This document shows positions 1-7,070 of a stretch of 12,139 nucleotides of DNA, piece by piece. Each line of letters opens with the position of its first letter. The stretch's first letter is position 1. Source of the stretch: Candidatus Pelagibacter sp. TMED275 (GTDB lineage Bacteria; Pseudomonadota; Alphaproteobacteria; Pelagibacterales; Pelagibacteraceae); assembly GCA_002169255.1 (NCBI GenBank), contig NHLU01000014.1:31905-44043 (forward strand). The letters run 5' to 3'. The notes below the pieces were generated by a model. It worked only from the letters and a program-made list of their open reading frames with translations, was not told the origin of the DNA and ran no database searches. A program made the translations under genes and the position numbers.

Positions 1-752
1 ACTTCACTAGGTACACTTTCCTTTAGACATTTTATTGTAAGTTCTGCAATTTCATTACTAGAAATTTTTTGTTCAGAATTTGTACCAGGTAAAATCATAT
101 TTGGTTTTAAAATAGTTCCCTCAAGGTCAATTTTAAATAAAATAAGTTCTTCATAACACTTTTTTATCACTTCAGATGTTTTCTTGTAACAAACCTCTGC
201 AGAGTGATTACCATCCATTAAAACTTCTGGTTCAATAATTGGAACCATGCCAGCTTCTTGAACTAGAGCGGCATATCTTGCTAAGGCATGTGCATTAGAC
301 GATATAGATAGTTCACTTGGATATTTATCTGAAATTGAATAAACACCTCTCCATTTTGTAAATCTTGCACCTAAATTATAGTAATCTTTTAATCTTTCCC
401 TTAAACCATCTAAACCTTCAGTAATTTTTTCATCTTTAGAATTTGCAAGTGTTTTAGCACCAGTATCAACTTTTATACCTGGAACAGTTCCATTTAGAGA
501 AATAACTTCTGGGATTCTTTTTGAATTATTTTCTTGTCTTATTGTTTCGTCGTAAAGAATTACTCCTCCAATACATGTTTTCATTGCACTTGAGGAAAAA
601 AGTGTGTTTCTAAAATTTAATCTATTATCTGCAGTTGACTCTACGCTTACGCTCTCTAAGCGTTTTGTCATAGTTCCGGTACTTTCATCAGCTGCCAAAA
701 TACCCTTGCCAGATGAAACAATCCTATTAACTATTGCTTTTAATTCAGACAT
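1..752 (-). CDS. fba: Class I fructose-bisphosphate aldolase (partial, 3' end outside window)
   Basis: Reversible aldol cleavage of fructose-1,6-bisphosphate to dihydroxyacetone phosphate and glyceraldehyde-3-phosphate, in the cytoplasm. I translated the minus strand from the ATG at 750-752; the frame stays open for 250 codons to the window edge. Class I (Schiff-base) hallmarks are all visible: ILAADESTG at residues 18-26 with the conserved Asp, FTKWRGVY at 131-138 with the active-site Lys and Arg, PIIEPEVL at 171-178 with the catalytic Glu, and LEGTILKPNM at 210-219, where Lys216 is the expected Schiff-base lysine. Family members are about 340 residues, so roughly 90 C-terminal residues are missing. 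The ATG directly follows the pgk TAA with no spacer, so it is the last visible gene of the tkt-gap-pgk-fba operon and probably translationally coupled. No metal-binding class II motifs are seen. Confidence 0.95.
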   Translation of the reverse strand, partial: MSELKAIVNRIVSSGKGILAADESTGTMTKRLESVSVESTADNRLNFRNTLFSSSAMKTCIGGVILYDETIRQENNSKRIPEVISLNGTVPGIKVDTGAKTLANSKDEKITEGLDGLRERLKDYYNLGARFTKWRGVYSISDKYPSELSISSNAHALARYAALVQEAGMVPIIEPEVLMDGNHSAEVCYKKTSEVIKKCYEELILFKIDLEGTILKPNMILPGTNSEQKISSNEIAELTIKCLKESVPSE

Positions 753-1931
753 TTAATTTAACGATTTTATACCAGGTAATTCTTTTCCTTCAAGATATTC
801 TAAAAAAGCTCCACCTGCAGTTGAAACAAAACTAAAGTTATTAATTAAATTCAATTTGTTTAATACTGCAACTGTATCTCCACCACCTATTACAGAAAAT
901 AGATTATTATTCTTAGTGTTGATTGAAATCTCTTTTGCTATTTCATAACTTCCAACAGCAAAATTTTCGTTTTCAAAATAACCGGCAGGTCCATTCCATA
1001 AAATAGTTTTTGAATTATTAATAACATTTTTTATAATTTTGATTGTTTCTAAACCAATATCTAATATTAAATCATCATTTTCAATTTCATCAATTTTTTT
1101 GTTATTTGAAATATCGGTTAAATTTTTTCCAACAGAGAAATCTGATGGACATATTATTTTACAATTATTTATTTTAGCAGAATTGTAAATTTCTTTAACT
1201 ATTAAATCTGAATTTATTTCAAAAATTGATTTTCCAATATTATGATTATTATATTTTATGAAATTATTTGCCATTGCTCCAACCACAACAATATTGTCAT
1301 ATTTTTTTGCTAAATTTGTAATAACTTCAATTTTTGTAGAAATTTTAGAGCCACCAATTATGCAACTTATTGGTTTTTTAATATTACGAGTTATTTGATT
1401 TAATGCGTTTATTTCATTAGCTAAATGTAGTCCTCCATATGCCGGTATAAACTTTGTTACATTAGATACAGAAGCATGAGCTCTATGCGAACAGGAAAAA
1501 GCTTCATTAACATATACATCACCAAGACTTGCCAATTTTCTTGCAAATTCAATATCATCACTTTGCTCTTCTGGATAAAATCTTATATTTTCAAGTAAAG
1601 CAATTTTTTCATAATTACTCTCAAAAATATCTTTTCTATCTAAATTCTTAAAATCTTTAGTTATCATTTTGATTTCTAAATTCAGCTCATCATTTAAGTA
1701 TTCACAAATTGGTTTAAGGGATAACTCAGGAACTTTTTTACCTTTTGGTCTTCCCACGTGAGTAATTATAACTATTTTTGCATTCTGGTTTAAAAGATAT
1801 AAAATGGTTGGAATAACTTTTTTAATCCTGGTGGCATCTAAAACTTTAGCATTTTTAAGAGGTACATTGAGATCAACTCTTAGTAAGACTATTTTTTGAT
1901 TTAGATCTCCCAGATCTTTTATTTTTTTCAT
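753..1931 (-). CDS. pgk: Phosphoglycerate kinase
   Basis: Transfers the acyl phosphate of 1,3-bisphosphoglycerate to ADP; it runs in reverse during gluconeogenesis. At 392 residues it has the usual bacterial length. The N-terminal 3-phosphoglycerate domain shows RVDLNVP (18-24), THVGRPKG (57-64) and a SHRAHAS motif near residue 148. The nucleotide domain shows GGSKISTKI, LWNGPAGYFE, and the C-terminal GGGDTVAVL and STAGGAFLEYLEGKELPG segments, the last being the family's C-terminal signature. The ATG overlaps the gap stop codon by one base (TAATG) and the TAA directly precedes the fba ATG. There is no obvious Shine-Dalgarno sequence, so translation probably relies on coupling with gap. Nothing looks truncated or displaced. 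Confidence 0.97.
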   Translation of the reverse strand: MKKIKDLGDLNQKIVLLRVDLNVPLKNAKVLDATRIKKVIPTILYLLNQNAKIVIITHVGRPKGKKVPELSLKPICEYLNDELNLEIKMITKDFKNLDRKDIFESNYEKIALLENIRFYPEEQSDDIEFARKLASLGDVYVNEAFSCSHRAHASVSNVTKFIPAYGGLHLANEINALNQITRNIKKPISCIIGGSKISTKIEVITNLAKKYDNIVVVGAMANNFIKYNNHNIGKSIFEINSDLIVKEIYNSAKINNCKIICPSDFSVGKNLTDISNNKKIDEIENDDLILDIGLETIKIIKNVINNSKTILWNGPAGYFENENFAVGSYEIAKEISINTKNNNLFSVIGGGDTVAVLNKLNLINNFSFVSTAGGAFLEYLEGKELPGIKSLN

Positions 1932-2938
1932 TAAGAAATTTTATGAAGATATTTAGCCAGATCACACATTCTATTTGAAAAACCCCACTCATTATCGTAC
2001 CAAGCAGAAATTTTACCCATCTTATCGCCAACAACACTTGTAAGAGAACTGTCTATTATTGCTGAGGAAGAATTATGGTTAAAATCTATAGAAACTAGTT
2101 TTTCGTCTGTAATTTCTAAAATTCCTTTTAAATATTTTTTACTAGCTTTTCTAAATGCATTATTAATTAATTTTTCACTCAATTGTTTGTTTGTATTAAA
2201 TACTAACTCTACCAAAGATACATTTGGAGTTGGCACTCTCATAGCAACACCACCTAGCTTCCCTTTAAGAGAAGGTATAATTTCAGCTATAGCTTTTGAA
2301 GCTCCAGTTGATGTAGGTACAATAGATTGATTAGCCGATCTTGCTCTTCTGGGATCTTTGTGAGAATTGTCGAGAATTCTTTGATCACTCGTAAAAGCAT
2401 GAATTGTTGTCATAAATCCATTTTCTATTTTAAAATTTTTATGCAAAACATCAGCGACTGGAGCTAGACAATTAGTTGTGCAGGAAGCTGCAGAAATAAT
2501 TTTATCATTTTTAGTAATTTTTTTTTCATTTACACCGTACACAATAGTCTTGTCCGCATTTTTACATGGGGCAGATACTATAACTTTTTTAGCACCATTT
2601 TTTATGTGGTTTAAAACTTTTTCTTTTGTATTGAATTTACCAGTGCATTCAAAAACTATATCAATGCCATATTTATTCCACTTTATATTTTCAATATTTG
2701 ATTCCTGAGAATAAGAAATTTTTTTCTTATCTATTATTAATTGATTTTTATTATTTGTAATTTCAACGTTCAAAGTTCCATGAATTGAATCATGTTTAAT
2801 TAAAGATGTAACCACTTCTGGTCCAGTTCTGTTATTTATATGTTTTATCTCCAGGTTTTTATCATTTTTTTCAATAATTGAGCGCAGAACTAATCTTCCA
2901 ATTCTACCCATCCCATTAATTCCAATTCTAATTTTCAT
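1931..2938 (-). CDS. gap: Glyceraldehyde-3-phosphate dehydrogenase, probably able to use NADP(H)
   Basis: Phosphorylating GAPDH interconverting glyceraldehyde-3-phosphate and 1,3-bisphosphoglycerate; 335 residues, full length. The Rossmann motif GINGMGRIGR is at 6-15. The catalytic Cys153 lies in SAASCTTNCLAP (149-160), His180 follows in TTIHAFTSDQ, and the C-terminal WYDNEWGFSNRM is at 313-324. Unusual points: the acidic residue after the second beta strand that selects NAD in most GAPDHs (Asp32 in Bacillus numbering) is Asn36 here, in HINNRTG (33-39), and the Leu-Pro pair typical of NAD enzymes is Asn191-Ser192 in LDNSHKD (189-195). Photosynthetic NADP-using GAPDHs have Ser at the latter position. 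I infer dual or NADP(H) use and an anabolic role. The start overlaps the tkt stop by 4 nt (ATGA); pgk follows with a 1-nt overlap. Confidence 0.95.
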   Translation of the reverse strand: MKIRIGINGMGRIGRLVLRSIIEKNDKNLEIKHINNRTGPEVVTSLIKHDSIHGTLNVEITNNKNQLIIDKKKISYSQESNIENIKWNKYGIDIVFECTGKFNTKEKVLNHIKNGAKKVIVSAPCKNADKTIVYGVNEKKITKNDKIISAASCTTNCLAPVADVLHKNFKIENGFMTTIHAFTSDQRILDNSHKDPRRARSANQSIVPTSTGASKAIAEIIPSLKGKLGGVAMRVPTPNVSLVELVFNTNKQLSEKLINNAFRKASKKYLKGILEITDEKLVSIDFNHNSSSAIIDSSLTSVVGDKMGKISAWYDNEWGFSNRMCDLAKYLHKIS

Positions 2939-4899
2939 TTATATTTCTTAATTAATTTCTTAATTTCCTTTGTAATATTTTCACTAGTTAATCCAAAAAA
3001 CTTATAAATATCTTTGTAAGGCGCACTTTTTCCAAAATCGTTTATGCCAAATTTTTTTCCATTTTTTCCAATATATTTGTCCCAATTATTTGTAGTTGAT
3101 GCTTCAATTGAAACTTTATATTTTGTTTCATCCAAAATCTTTTTTTTATAAGAATTTTTTTGTAAATCAAAAATTTCTTGGCATGGCATTGATATTACTT
3201 TTGAATATATATTATTTTTGGCCAATTTATGGCTAACATCTATTGCAATACCAACTTCTGATCCGCTAGCAATTATAGTTAAATTGACCTTATTTTTTGT
3301 TCTTAAAACTTCATAAGCTCCATATGAACATTTATTGGTATTAGAATATTTTTTTCTTATAGGTTCTAAATTTTGTCTAGTAAGCGATAAAACACTTGGT
3401 GTTTTAATATTTCTTAAAGCTAATTCCCAGCATTCTATAGTTTCAATCCTATCAGCTGGTCTAAATATATTTAAATTTGGAATTGCTCTTAATCCTGATA
3501 ATTGTTCAATAGGTTGATGAGTGGGCCCATCTTCTCCTAACCCTATAGAGTCATGAGTCATAACATAAATTACTCTTTGCTTCATAATAGCAGACAATCT
3601 AATTGATGGTTTACAATAATCAGAAAAAATTAAGAAAGTTCCACCATATGGTATTAATTTGCTATGTAGAGAAATACCATTCATTATCCCACACATTGCA
3701 TGCTCTCTTACGCCATAATGAATATAATTTCCACCTAGTTGACGTGGTTTAATAATATTTTGAAATTTTGTTTTCGTATTATTTGATCCTGCTAAATCAG
3801 CGGACCCACCAATTAAGATTTTACTATTTTTTGTTAAAGCAATTAAAGCTAGCTCGGACGACTTTCTGGTAGCTAAACTTTTCTTATTTTTAAAAGCTTC
3901 AATTTTTTCTTTTTTTAAAGCATTTATAAATTTTGTCCCAAAAATTTTTTGAATTTTATTTTTATTTTTTTTATTTTCTTTATTCCATTTATTTTCAAGC
4001 TTAATTCCATTTTTGCCAATTTGCTTCCAATTATTAATTATTTTAAGAGGAATTTTAAAAGGTTCATATCTCCAATTTAATTTTTTTCTAACAAGTTTTA
4101 TTTCATCTACTCCTAAAGGGCTTCCGTGAGATGATGCCTTACCAGATTTATTTGGCGACCCGAAACCAATTTTTGTTTTACAAGAAATTACTATTGGTTT
4201 TTTTGCATTTTGAGCTATTTTCAATGCTTTGTATATTTCTTTATAATTGTGACCATCAATTAAAATATAATCCCATCCATAACTCTCAAACCTTTTTCTA
4301 TAATTATCAGAGACAGCGAGACTAGTAGGTCCATCAATTGATATTGAATTATTATCAAATAACATAATTAAATTTTTAAGTTTTAAATGACCAGCTAAAC
4401 TCATTGCCTCATGACTTATCCCTTCCATCAAACATCCGTCACCCGCAATAACATACGTTTTATGATTAATTATTTTTTTCCCTAAATTTTTTTTTAATAT
4501 TCCTTCAGCTATCGCAAAACCTACAGCATTAGCTATACCTTGTCCCAAAGGTCCAGTTGTTGTTTCTATACCAGTACCAGGATGATATTCTGGGTGTCCT
4601 GCACATATGCTATTTAATTTTCTAAAATTTTTAATTGAATTTAATGAAACACTTTTGTAACCAGTTAAATATAAAAGTGAGTATAAAAGCATTGAACCAT
4701 GACCAGCTGATAAAACGAATCTGTCTCTGTTAATCCAATTTGGATTTTTTGGGTTGAACTTTAAAAAATTTTTAAACAGTATTGTAGCTACATCAGCCAT
4801 GCCCATTGGCATTCCAGGGTGTCCAGAATTGGCTTTTTGCACCGCATCCATAGATAGAAATCTAATGGCATTTGCTAAATCTTTATTTTGTATGTTCAA
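2935..4899 (-). CDS. tkt: Transketolase (TTG start)
   Basis: Thiamine-diphosphate enzyme moving two-carbon ketol units between sugar phosphates in the non-oxidative pentose phosphate pathway. At 654 residues it is full length. Visible motifs: SGHPGMPMG (25-33), GPLGQGIANAVGFA (116-129), the ThDP/Mg motif beginning IAGDGCLMEG (151-160) and ending near Asn183-184, GGSADLAGSN (364-373), YGVREHAM (395-402) with the catalytic Glu399, and THDSIGLGEDGPTHQP (448-463) with the substrate-site His461. The start is TTG at 4897-4899: an in-frame TAA lies two codons upstream, an AGGA sits 6 nt before it, and the next Met is residue 17, inside the conserved N-terminus. A Lys/Asn-rich linker spans about 296-340. 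First gene of the operon; gap overlaps its TGA by 4 nt. Confidence 0.97.
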   Translation of the reverse strand: MNIQNKDLANAIRFLSMDAVQKANSGHPGMPMGMADVATILFKNFLKFNPKNPNWINRDRFVLSAGHGSMLLYSLLYLTGYKSVSLNSIKNFRKLNSICAGHPEYHPGTGIETTTGPLGQGIANAVGFAIAEGILKKNLGKKIINHKTYVIAGDGCLMEGISHEAMSLAGHLKLKNLIMLFDNNSISIDGPTSLAVSDNYRKRFESYGWDYILIDGHNYKEIYKALKIAQNAKKPIVISCKTKIGFGSPNKSGKASSHGSPLGVDEIKLVRKKLNWRYEPFKIPLKIINNWKQIGKNGIKLENKWNKENKKNKNKIQKIFGTKFINALKKEKIEAFKNKKSLATRKSSELALIALTKNSKILIGGSADLAGSNNTKTKFQNIIKPRQLGGNYIHYGVREHAMCGIMNGISLHSKLIPYGGTFLIFSDYCKPSIRLSAIMKQRVIYVMTHDSIGLGEDGPTHQPIEQLSGLRAIPNLNIFRPADRIETIECWELALRNIKTPSVLSLTRQNLEPIRKKYSNTNKCSYGAYEVLRTKNKVNLTIIASGSEVGIAIDVSHKLAKNNIYSKVISMPCQEIFDLQKNSYKKKILDETKYKVSIEASTTNNWDKYIGKNGKKFGINDFGKSAPYKDIYKFFGLTSENITKEIKKLIKKYK

Positions 4900-4905
4900 A
4901 TGTTA

Positions 4906-4909
4906 TCCT
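4906..4909 (-). promoter_or_regulatory. Shine-Dalgarno site of tkt, supporting the TTG start
   Basis: Read on the minus strand this is AGGA, 6 nt before TTG. Together with the in-frame stop just upstream of the TTG it fixes the start of tkt at 4899. Confidence 0.7.
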
Positions 4910-4929
4910 ATCTAGACTAAGAAGACTCA

Positions 4930-4966
4930 ATTTTATATTATAAATATATATATATGAAAACAGGCT
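4930..4966 (-). promoter_or_regulatory. Candidate promoter for the tkt-gap-pgk-fba operon
   Basis: A perfect minus-strand TATAAT occupies 4942 to 4937, placing a start site near 4930 and giving a leader of about 30 nt. A -35 hexamer at the usual distance (about 4960-4966) is weak and lies inside the first codons of the divergent coiled-coil gene. The region is extremely A+T-rich with an (AT)n run at about 4944-4954, so TATAAT-like hexamers are expected by chance; the position in a 54-nt divergent gap is the main support. A promoter for the rightward operon must also lie here or nearby, and TATATT at 4934-4939 or TATAAA at 4939-4944 could be its -10. Confidence 0.4.
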
Positions 4967-5277
4967 CTGAAAAAGAAAAAAAACTTAACGATGCTCTTTC
5001 AAAATTGAAAGATTTTTACCTAAAGACGCAAAGCTCTAATTCAGATTTTCAACTTTTAGAAAAACAGAAAAATCAATTAGAAATTGAAAAAAAAGAAATA
5101 TCTCAAAAATACAGTAATTTAATTACAGAACATAATAGAATAAAAAATGAATTAAATTTATATAAAGAAAAATTAGAAAATGAAAAATCAAAAGAGACAG
5201 AGTTTTCAAATAAAATAGATGAATTAAATCAAGAGACTGATACTCTTTTAGAGGAAATAGATAAATGGCAAATGTAA
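4954..5277 (+). CDS. Small coiled-coil protein paired with ZapA (ZauP/DUF4164-like by position)
   Basis: 107 residues, almost entirely predicted coiled coil: heptad-like spacing of Leu/Ile with Lys, Glu, Asn and Gln from about residue 8 to the C-terminus. There is no signal peptide, membrane segment, Cys or catalytic motif. It lies between the divergent tkt gene and zapA, and its last 13 nt overlap the start of zapA, so the two proteins are probably made together. In Caulobacter a coiled-coil protein encoded beside zapA (ZauP) partners ZapA in focusing the Z-ring, and alphaproteobacteria often carry a small DUF4164-type gene here. By position and composition I infer a similar role in division; sequence homology cannot be judged from such low-complexity sequence. 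The ATG has no Shine-Dalgarno motif and sits close to possible -10 elements, so the message could be nearly leaderless. Confidence 0.75.
   Translation: MKTGSEKEKKLNDALSKLKDFYLKTQSSNSDFQLLEKQKNQLEIEKKEISQKYSNLITEHNRIKNELNLYKEKLENEKSKETEFSNKIDELNQETDTLLEEIDKWQM
5251..5255 (+). promoter_or_regulatory. Shine-Dalgarno site of zapA inside the upstream gene
   Basis: GAGGA lies 9 nt before the zapA ATG at 5265 and within the last codons of the coiled-coil gene. It supports the overlapping ATG as the true zapA start. Confidence 0.6.
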
Positions 5278-5711
5278 ATATTAAATTTAATGGCAAAGAT
5301 TTTCTCTTATCCTGTGATGATGGTCAGGAGGACCATTTAGAAGAGCTATCGGTACATATTAATAATAAATTTCAAACTTTAAAAAAAGATTTAGGAAATA
5401 TTGGAGAAAATAAATTATTACTAATAACCTCAATTAAAATAATGGATGAATATTTTGAAACCAAAAAAAATATCGATAAGAGTAAGGAAGAGCTACTCCA
5501 ACTCACTAAAAAATTTAAAGAGTTAAAATCGTTAGTTTACGATTATAAGAATACTAAGGAGAATGAAATTAATACTTTAAGCAAAGATCATCAAAATTTT
5601 AAAGATGAGATTGAAAAAAATAAGATAGAGTATGAAAAGATAATTAGTGACGCTGCAGATCAAATTGAAAACTTTCTAGAAAAAACAAGTGAAACAGGCA
5701 AAATACAATAA
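5265..5711 (+). CDS. zapA: Cell division protein ZapA with extended coiled-coil tail
   Basis: ZapA binds FtsZ protofilaments in the cytoplasm and stabilises the Z-ring. Residues 1-65 match the family core: VNIKFNGKDFLLSCDDGQEDH at about 4-24, here noted only as beta-strand, CDDGQE and conserved His, followed by the helix with LEELSVHINNKF and the segment IGENKLLLITSIKIMDEYFE characteristic of alphaproteobacterial members. Residues from about 66 to 148 form a long charged coiled coil; many ZapA proteins are only 100-130 residues, so this tail is on the long side and might contact the upstream coiled-coil partner. The gene overlaps that partner by 13 nt and ends 5 nt before the folate gene. In E. 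coli the 6S RNA gene lies between zapA and the cyclo-ligase gene; the 5-nt gap rules that out here. Confidence 0.88.
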   Translation: MANVNIKFNGKDFLLSCDDGQEDHLEELSVHINNKFQTLKKDLGNIGENKLLLITSIKIMDEYFETKKNIDKSKEELLQLTKKFKELKSLVYDYKNTKENEINTLSKDHQNFKDEIEKNKIEYEKIISDAADQIENFLEKTSETGKIQ

Positions 5712-5716
5712 TTTTC

Positions 5717-6262
5717 GTGAAAAAATCACATTTAAGAAAAAAATTAATTAAAAAAAGAAAATTAAAATTCAGAGAAAATCTAAGTATTGATTTTAAAAAA
5801 ATACTTTCCTTAATTAATAAAAAAAAAATGAAATCTAAAAATATAGTTGGTGGTTATTATCCAGTAAATTATGAGATAGATGATATTAATATACTAGATC
5901 GTTTTGAAAAAAAAGGTTTTAAAATTAGTCTTCCAAAAATTAAAAAAAAATTTCAAATGGATTTTTTTAAATTTTCTGGAAATGATATCCTGAAAGTAAA
6001 TAAATACGGAATACCAGAACCATTGTCTCGTAAAAAAGTTTTGCCAGATATTTTATTAGTCCCTATAGTTGGATTTGATAAAAATTTAAATAGAATTGGT
6101 TATGGGGCAGGTTATTACGACAGAGCTATAGCAAAAATAAAAAAAAGAAAAAAAGTTTTGACAATAGGTTTAGCTTATCATTTTCAAGAAGTGAAATTTA
6201 TTCCTATAAATAAATATGATTATAAATTAGACTTTATCGTTACAGATAAAAAGGTTTTTTAA
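5717..6262 (+). CDS. 5-formyltetrahydrofolate cyclo-ligase (GTG start)
   Basis: ATP-dependent conversion of 5-formyl-THF to 5,10-methenyl-THF, returning a dead-end folate to the one-carbon pool. 181 residues, usual length. The basic N-terminus (KKSHLRKKLIKKRK, 2-15) is the typical first helix. YYPVNYEID (47-55) forms part of the substrate region, YGIPEP is at 97-102, and the family signature RIGYGAGYYDR is at 126-136. The GTG at 5717-5719 is 5 nt after the zapA stop and has no Shine-Dalgarno motif; the next Met (residue 38) would remove the conserved N-terminal helix, so GTG is preferred. The stop overlaps the next ATG by one base (TAATG). A run of 10 A at 5819-5828 lies in frame within the gene. 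The family is known as ygfA/fau in E. coli; I leave the symbol blank because usage varies. Confidence 0.93.
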   Translation: MKKSHLRKKLIKKRKLKFRENLSIDFKKILSLINKKKMKSKNIVGGYYPVNYEIDDINILDRFEKKGFKISLPKIKKKFQMDFFKFSGNDILKVNKYGIPEPLSRKKVLPDILLVPIVGFDKNLNRIGYGAGYYDRAIAKIKKRKKVLTIGLAYHFQEVKFIPINKYDYKLDFIVTDKKVF

Positions 6263-7068
6263 TGAGACTTTTATTTTTAGGTGATGTAGTTGGCAAATCA
6301 GGTTGTGAAGCAATTGAAAAATATCTTCCAGACGTTTTGAATAATAATTCAATAGATTTTACTATTGTAAATGGAGAAAATGCCGCTCCAGAGGGAGTCG
6401 GTATTACAAAAAAGATTAGCAACAATTTTTTTAAAAAAGGAGTTAACGTCATAACTACAGGGAACCACGTTTGGGATCAAAAAGAAACTATTGAACATAT
6501 TGAATATGAAGAAAGATTACTTAGACCAGAAAATTTAATTAAACCCTCTCCAGGAAAGGGTTTTAAAATTTATAATTTTAAAAACAAATATAAAATAGGA
6601 GTTCTAAATTTAATGGGAAATATATTTATGAAGAAGTGTGATAATGTTTTTGATATTTCAGAGAAATTTTTAAATAAAAATAAGTTAAAAAAAGACTACG
6701 ATTTTTTAATTGTTGATATGCACGGAGAGATTACTAGTGAGAAAATGGCAATAGGACATCTTTTTGATGGCAATTCAACATTAGTTGTTGGTACCCATAC
6801 ACATATACCGACATCAGATTTGATGATTTTAAATAACGGAACTGCATATCAAACTGATGCTGGAATGTGTGGAGATTATGATTCTGTGATAGGTATGAAT
6901 AAGTATAATTCTTTAAATAAATTTTTTAGAAAAGATTCAAAAAAACATTTTCCTGCTGAAGGGCAAGCAACTTTATGTGGTGTAATAGTTGAATGCGATG
7001 AAAAGACAGGGCTAGCAAAAAATGCAAAACAGTTTATTCATGGCGGTGTATTAAAAGGTTCAATTTAA
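6262..7068 (+). CDS. YmdB/TIGR00282-family metallophosphoesterase
   Basis: Calcineurin-fold phosphoesterase of 268 residues. All metal-site elements expected for the YmdB group are present: Asp8 in LFLGDVVGKSG (4-14), Glu39-Asn40 in NGENAAPEGVG (37-47), Asn68-His69 in TTGNHVWDQKE (65-75), His154 in VDMHGE (151-156), and His179/His181 in GTHTHIPTSD (177-186), followed by TDAGMCGDYDSVIGM (198-212). The Bacillus subtilis member hydrolyses 2',3'-cyclic nucleotides and affects biofilm and RNA-linked regulation; the alphaproteobacterial role is not settled, and I do not assign a substrate. No signal peptide, so cytoplasmic. The ATG overlaps the cyclo-ligase stop by one base, and yebC starts 2 nt after its stop, so it belongs to the same transcript. 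Confidence 0.92.
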   Translation: MRLLFLGDVVGKSGCEAIEKYLPDVLNNNSIDFTIVNGENAAPEGVGITKKISNNFFKKGVNVITTGNHVWDQKETIEHIEYEERLLRPENLIKPSPGKGFKIYNFKNKYKIGVLNLMGNIFMKKCDNVFDISEKFLNKNKLKKDYDFLIVDMHGEITSEKMAIGHLFDGNSTLVVGTHTHIPTSDLMILNNGTAYQTDAGMCGDYDSVIGMNKYNSLNKFFRKDSKKHFPAEGQATLCGVIVECDEKTGLAKNAKQFIHGGVLKGSI

Positions 7069-7070
7069 TT

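Noticed and set aside
2478..2708. Plus-strand hydrophobic open frame opposite gap
   Set aside because: Shadow of the GAPDH gene; the hydrophobicity arises from reverse-complemented Lys/Asn codons.
2935..4899. tkt-gap-pgk-fba as a Calvin-cycle (cbb) operon
   Set aside because: The order resembles cbbTGKA, but no RuBisCO or phosphoribulokinase gene is visible; this order is also common for non-autotrophic alphaproteobacteria.
4944..4955. (AT)n run as a microsatellite or origin-like element
   Set aside because: It is only about six units long in a very A+T-rich genome; better explained as part of a promoter region.
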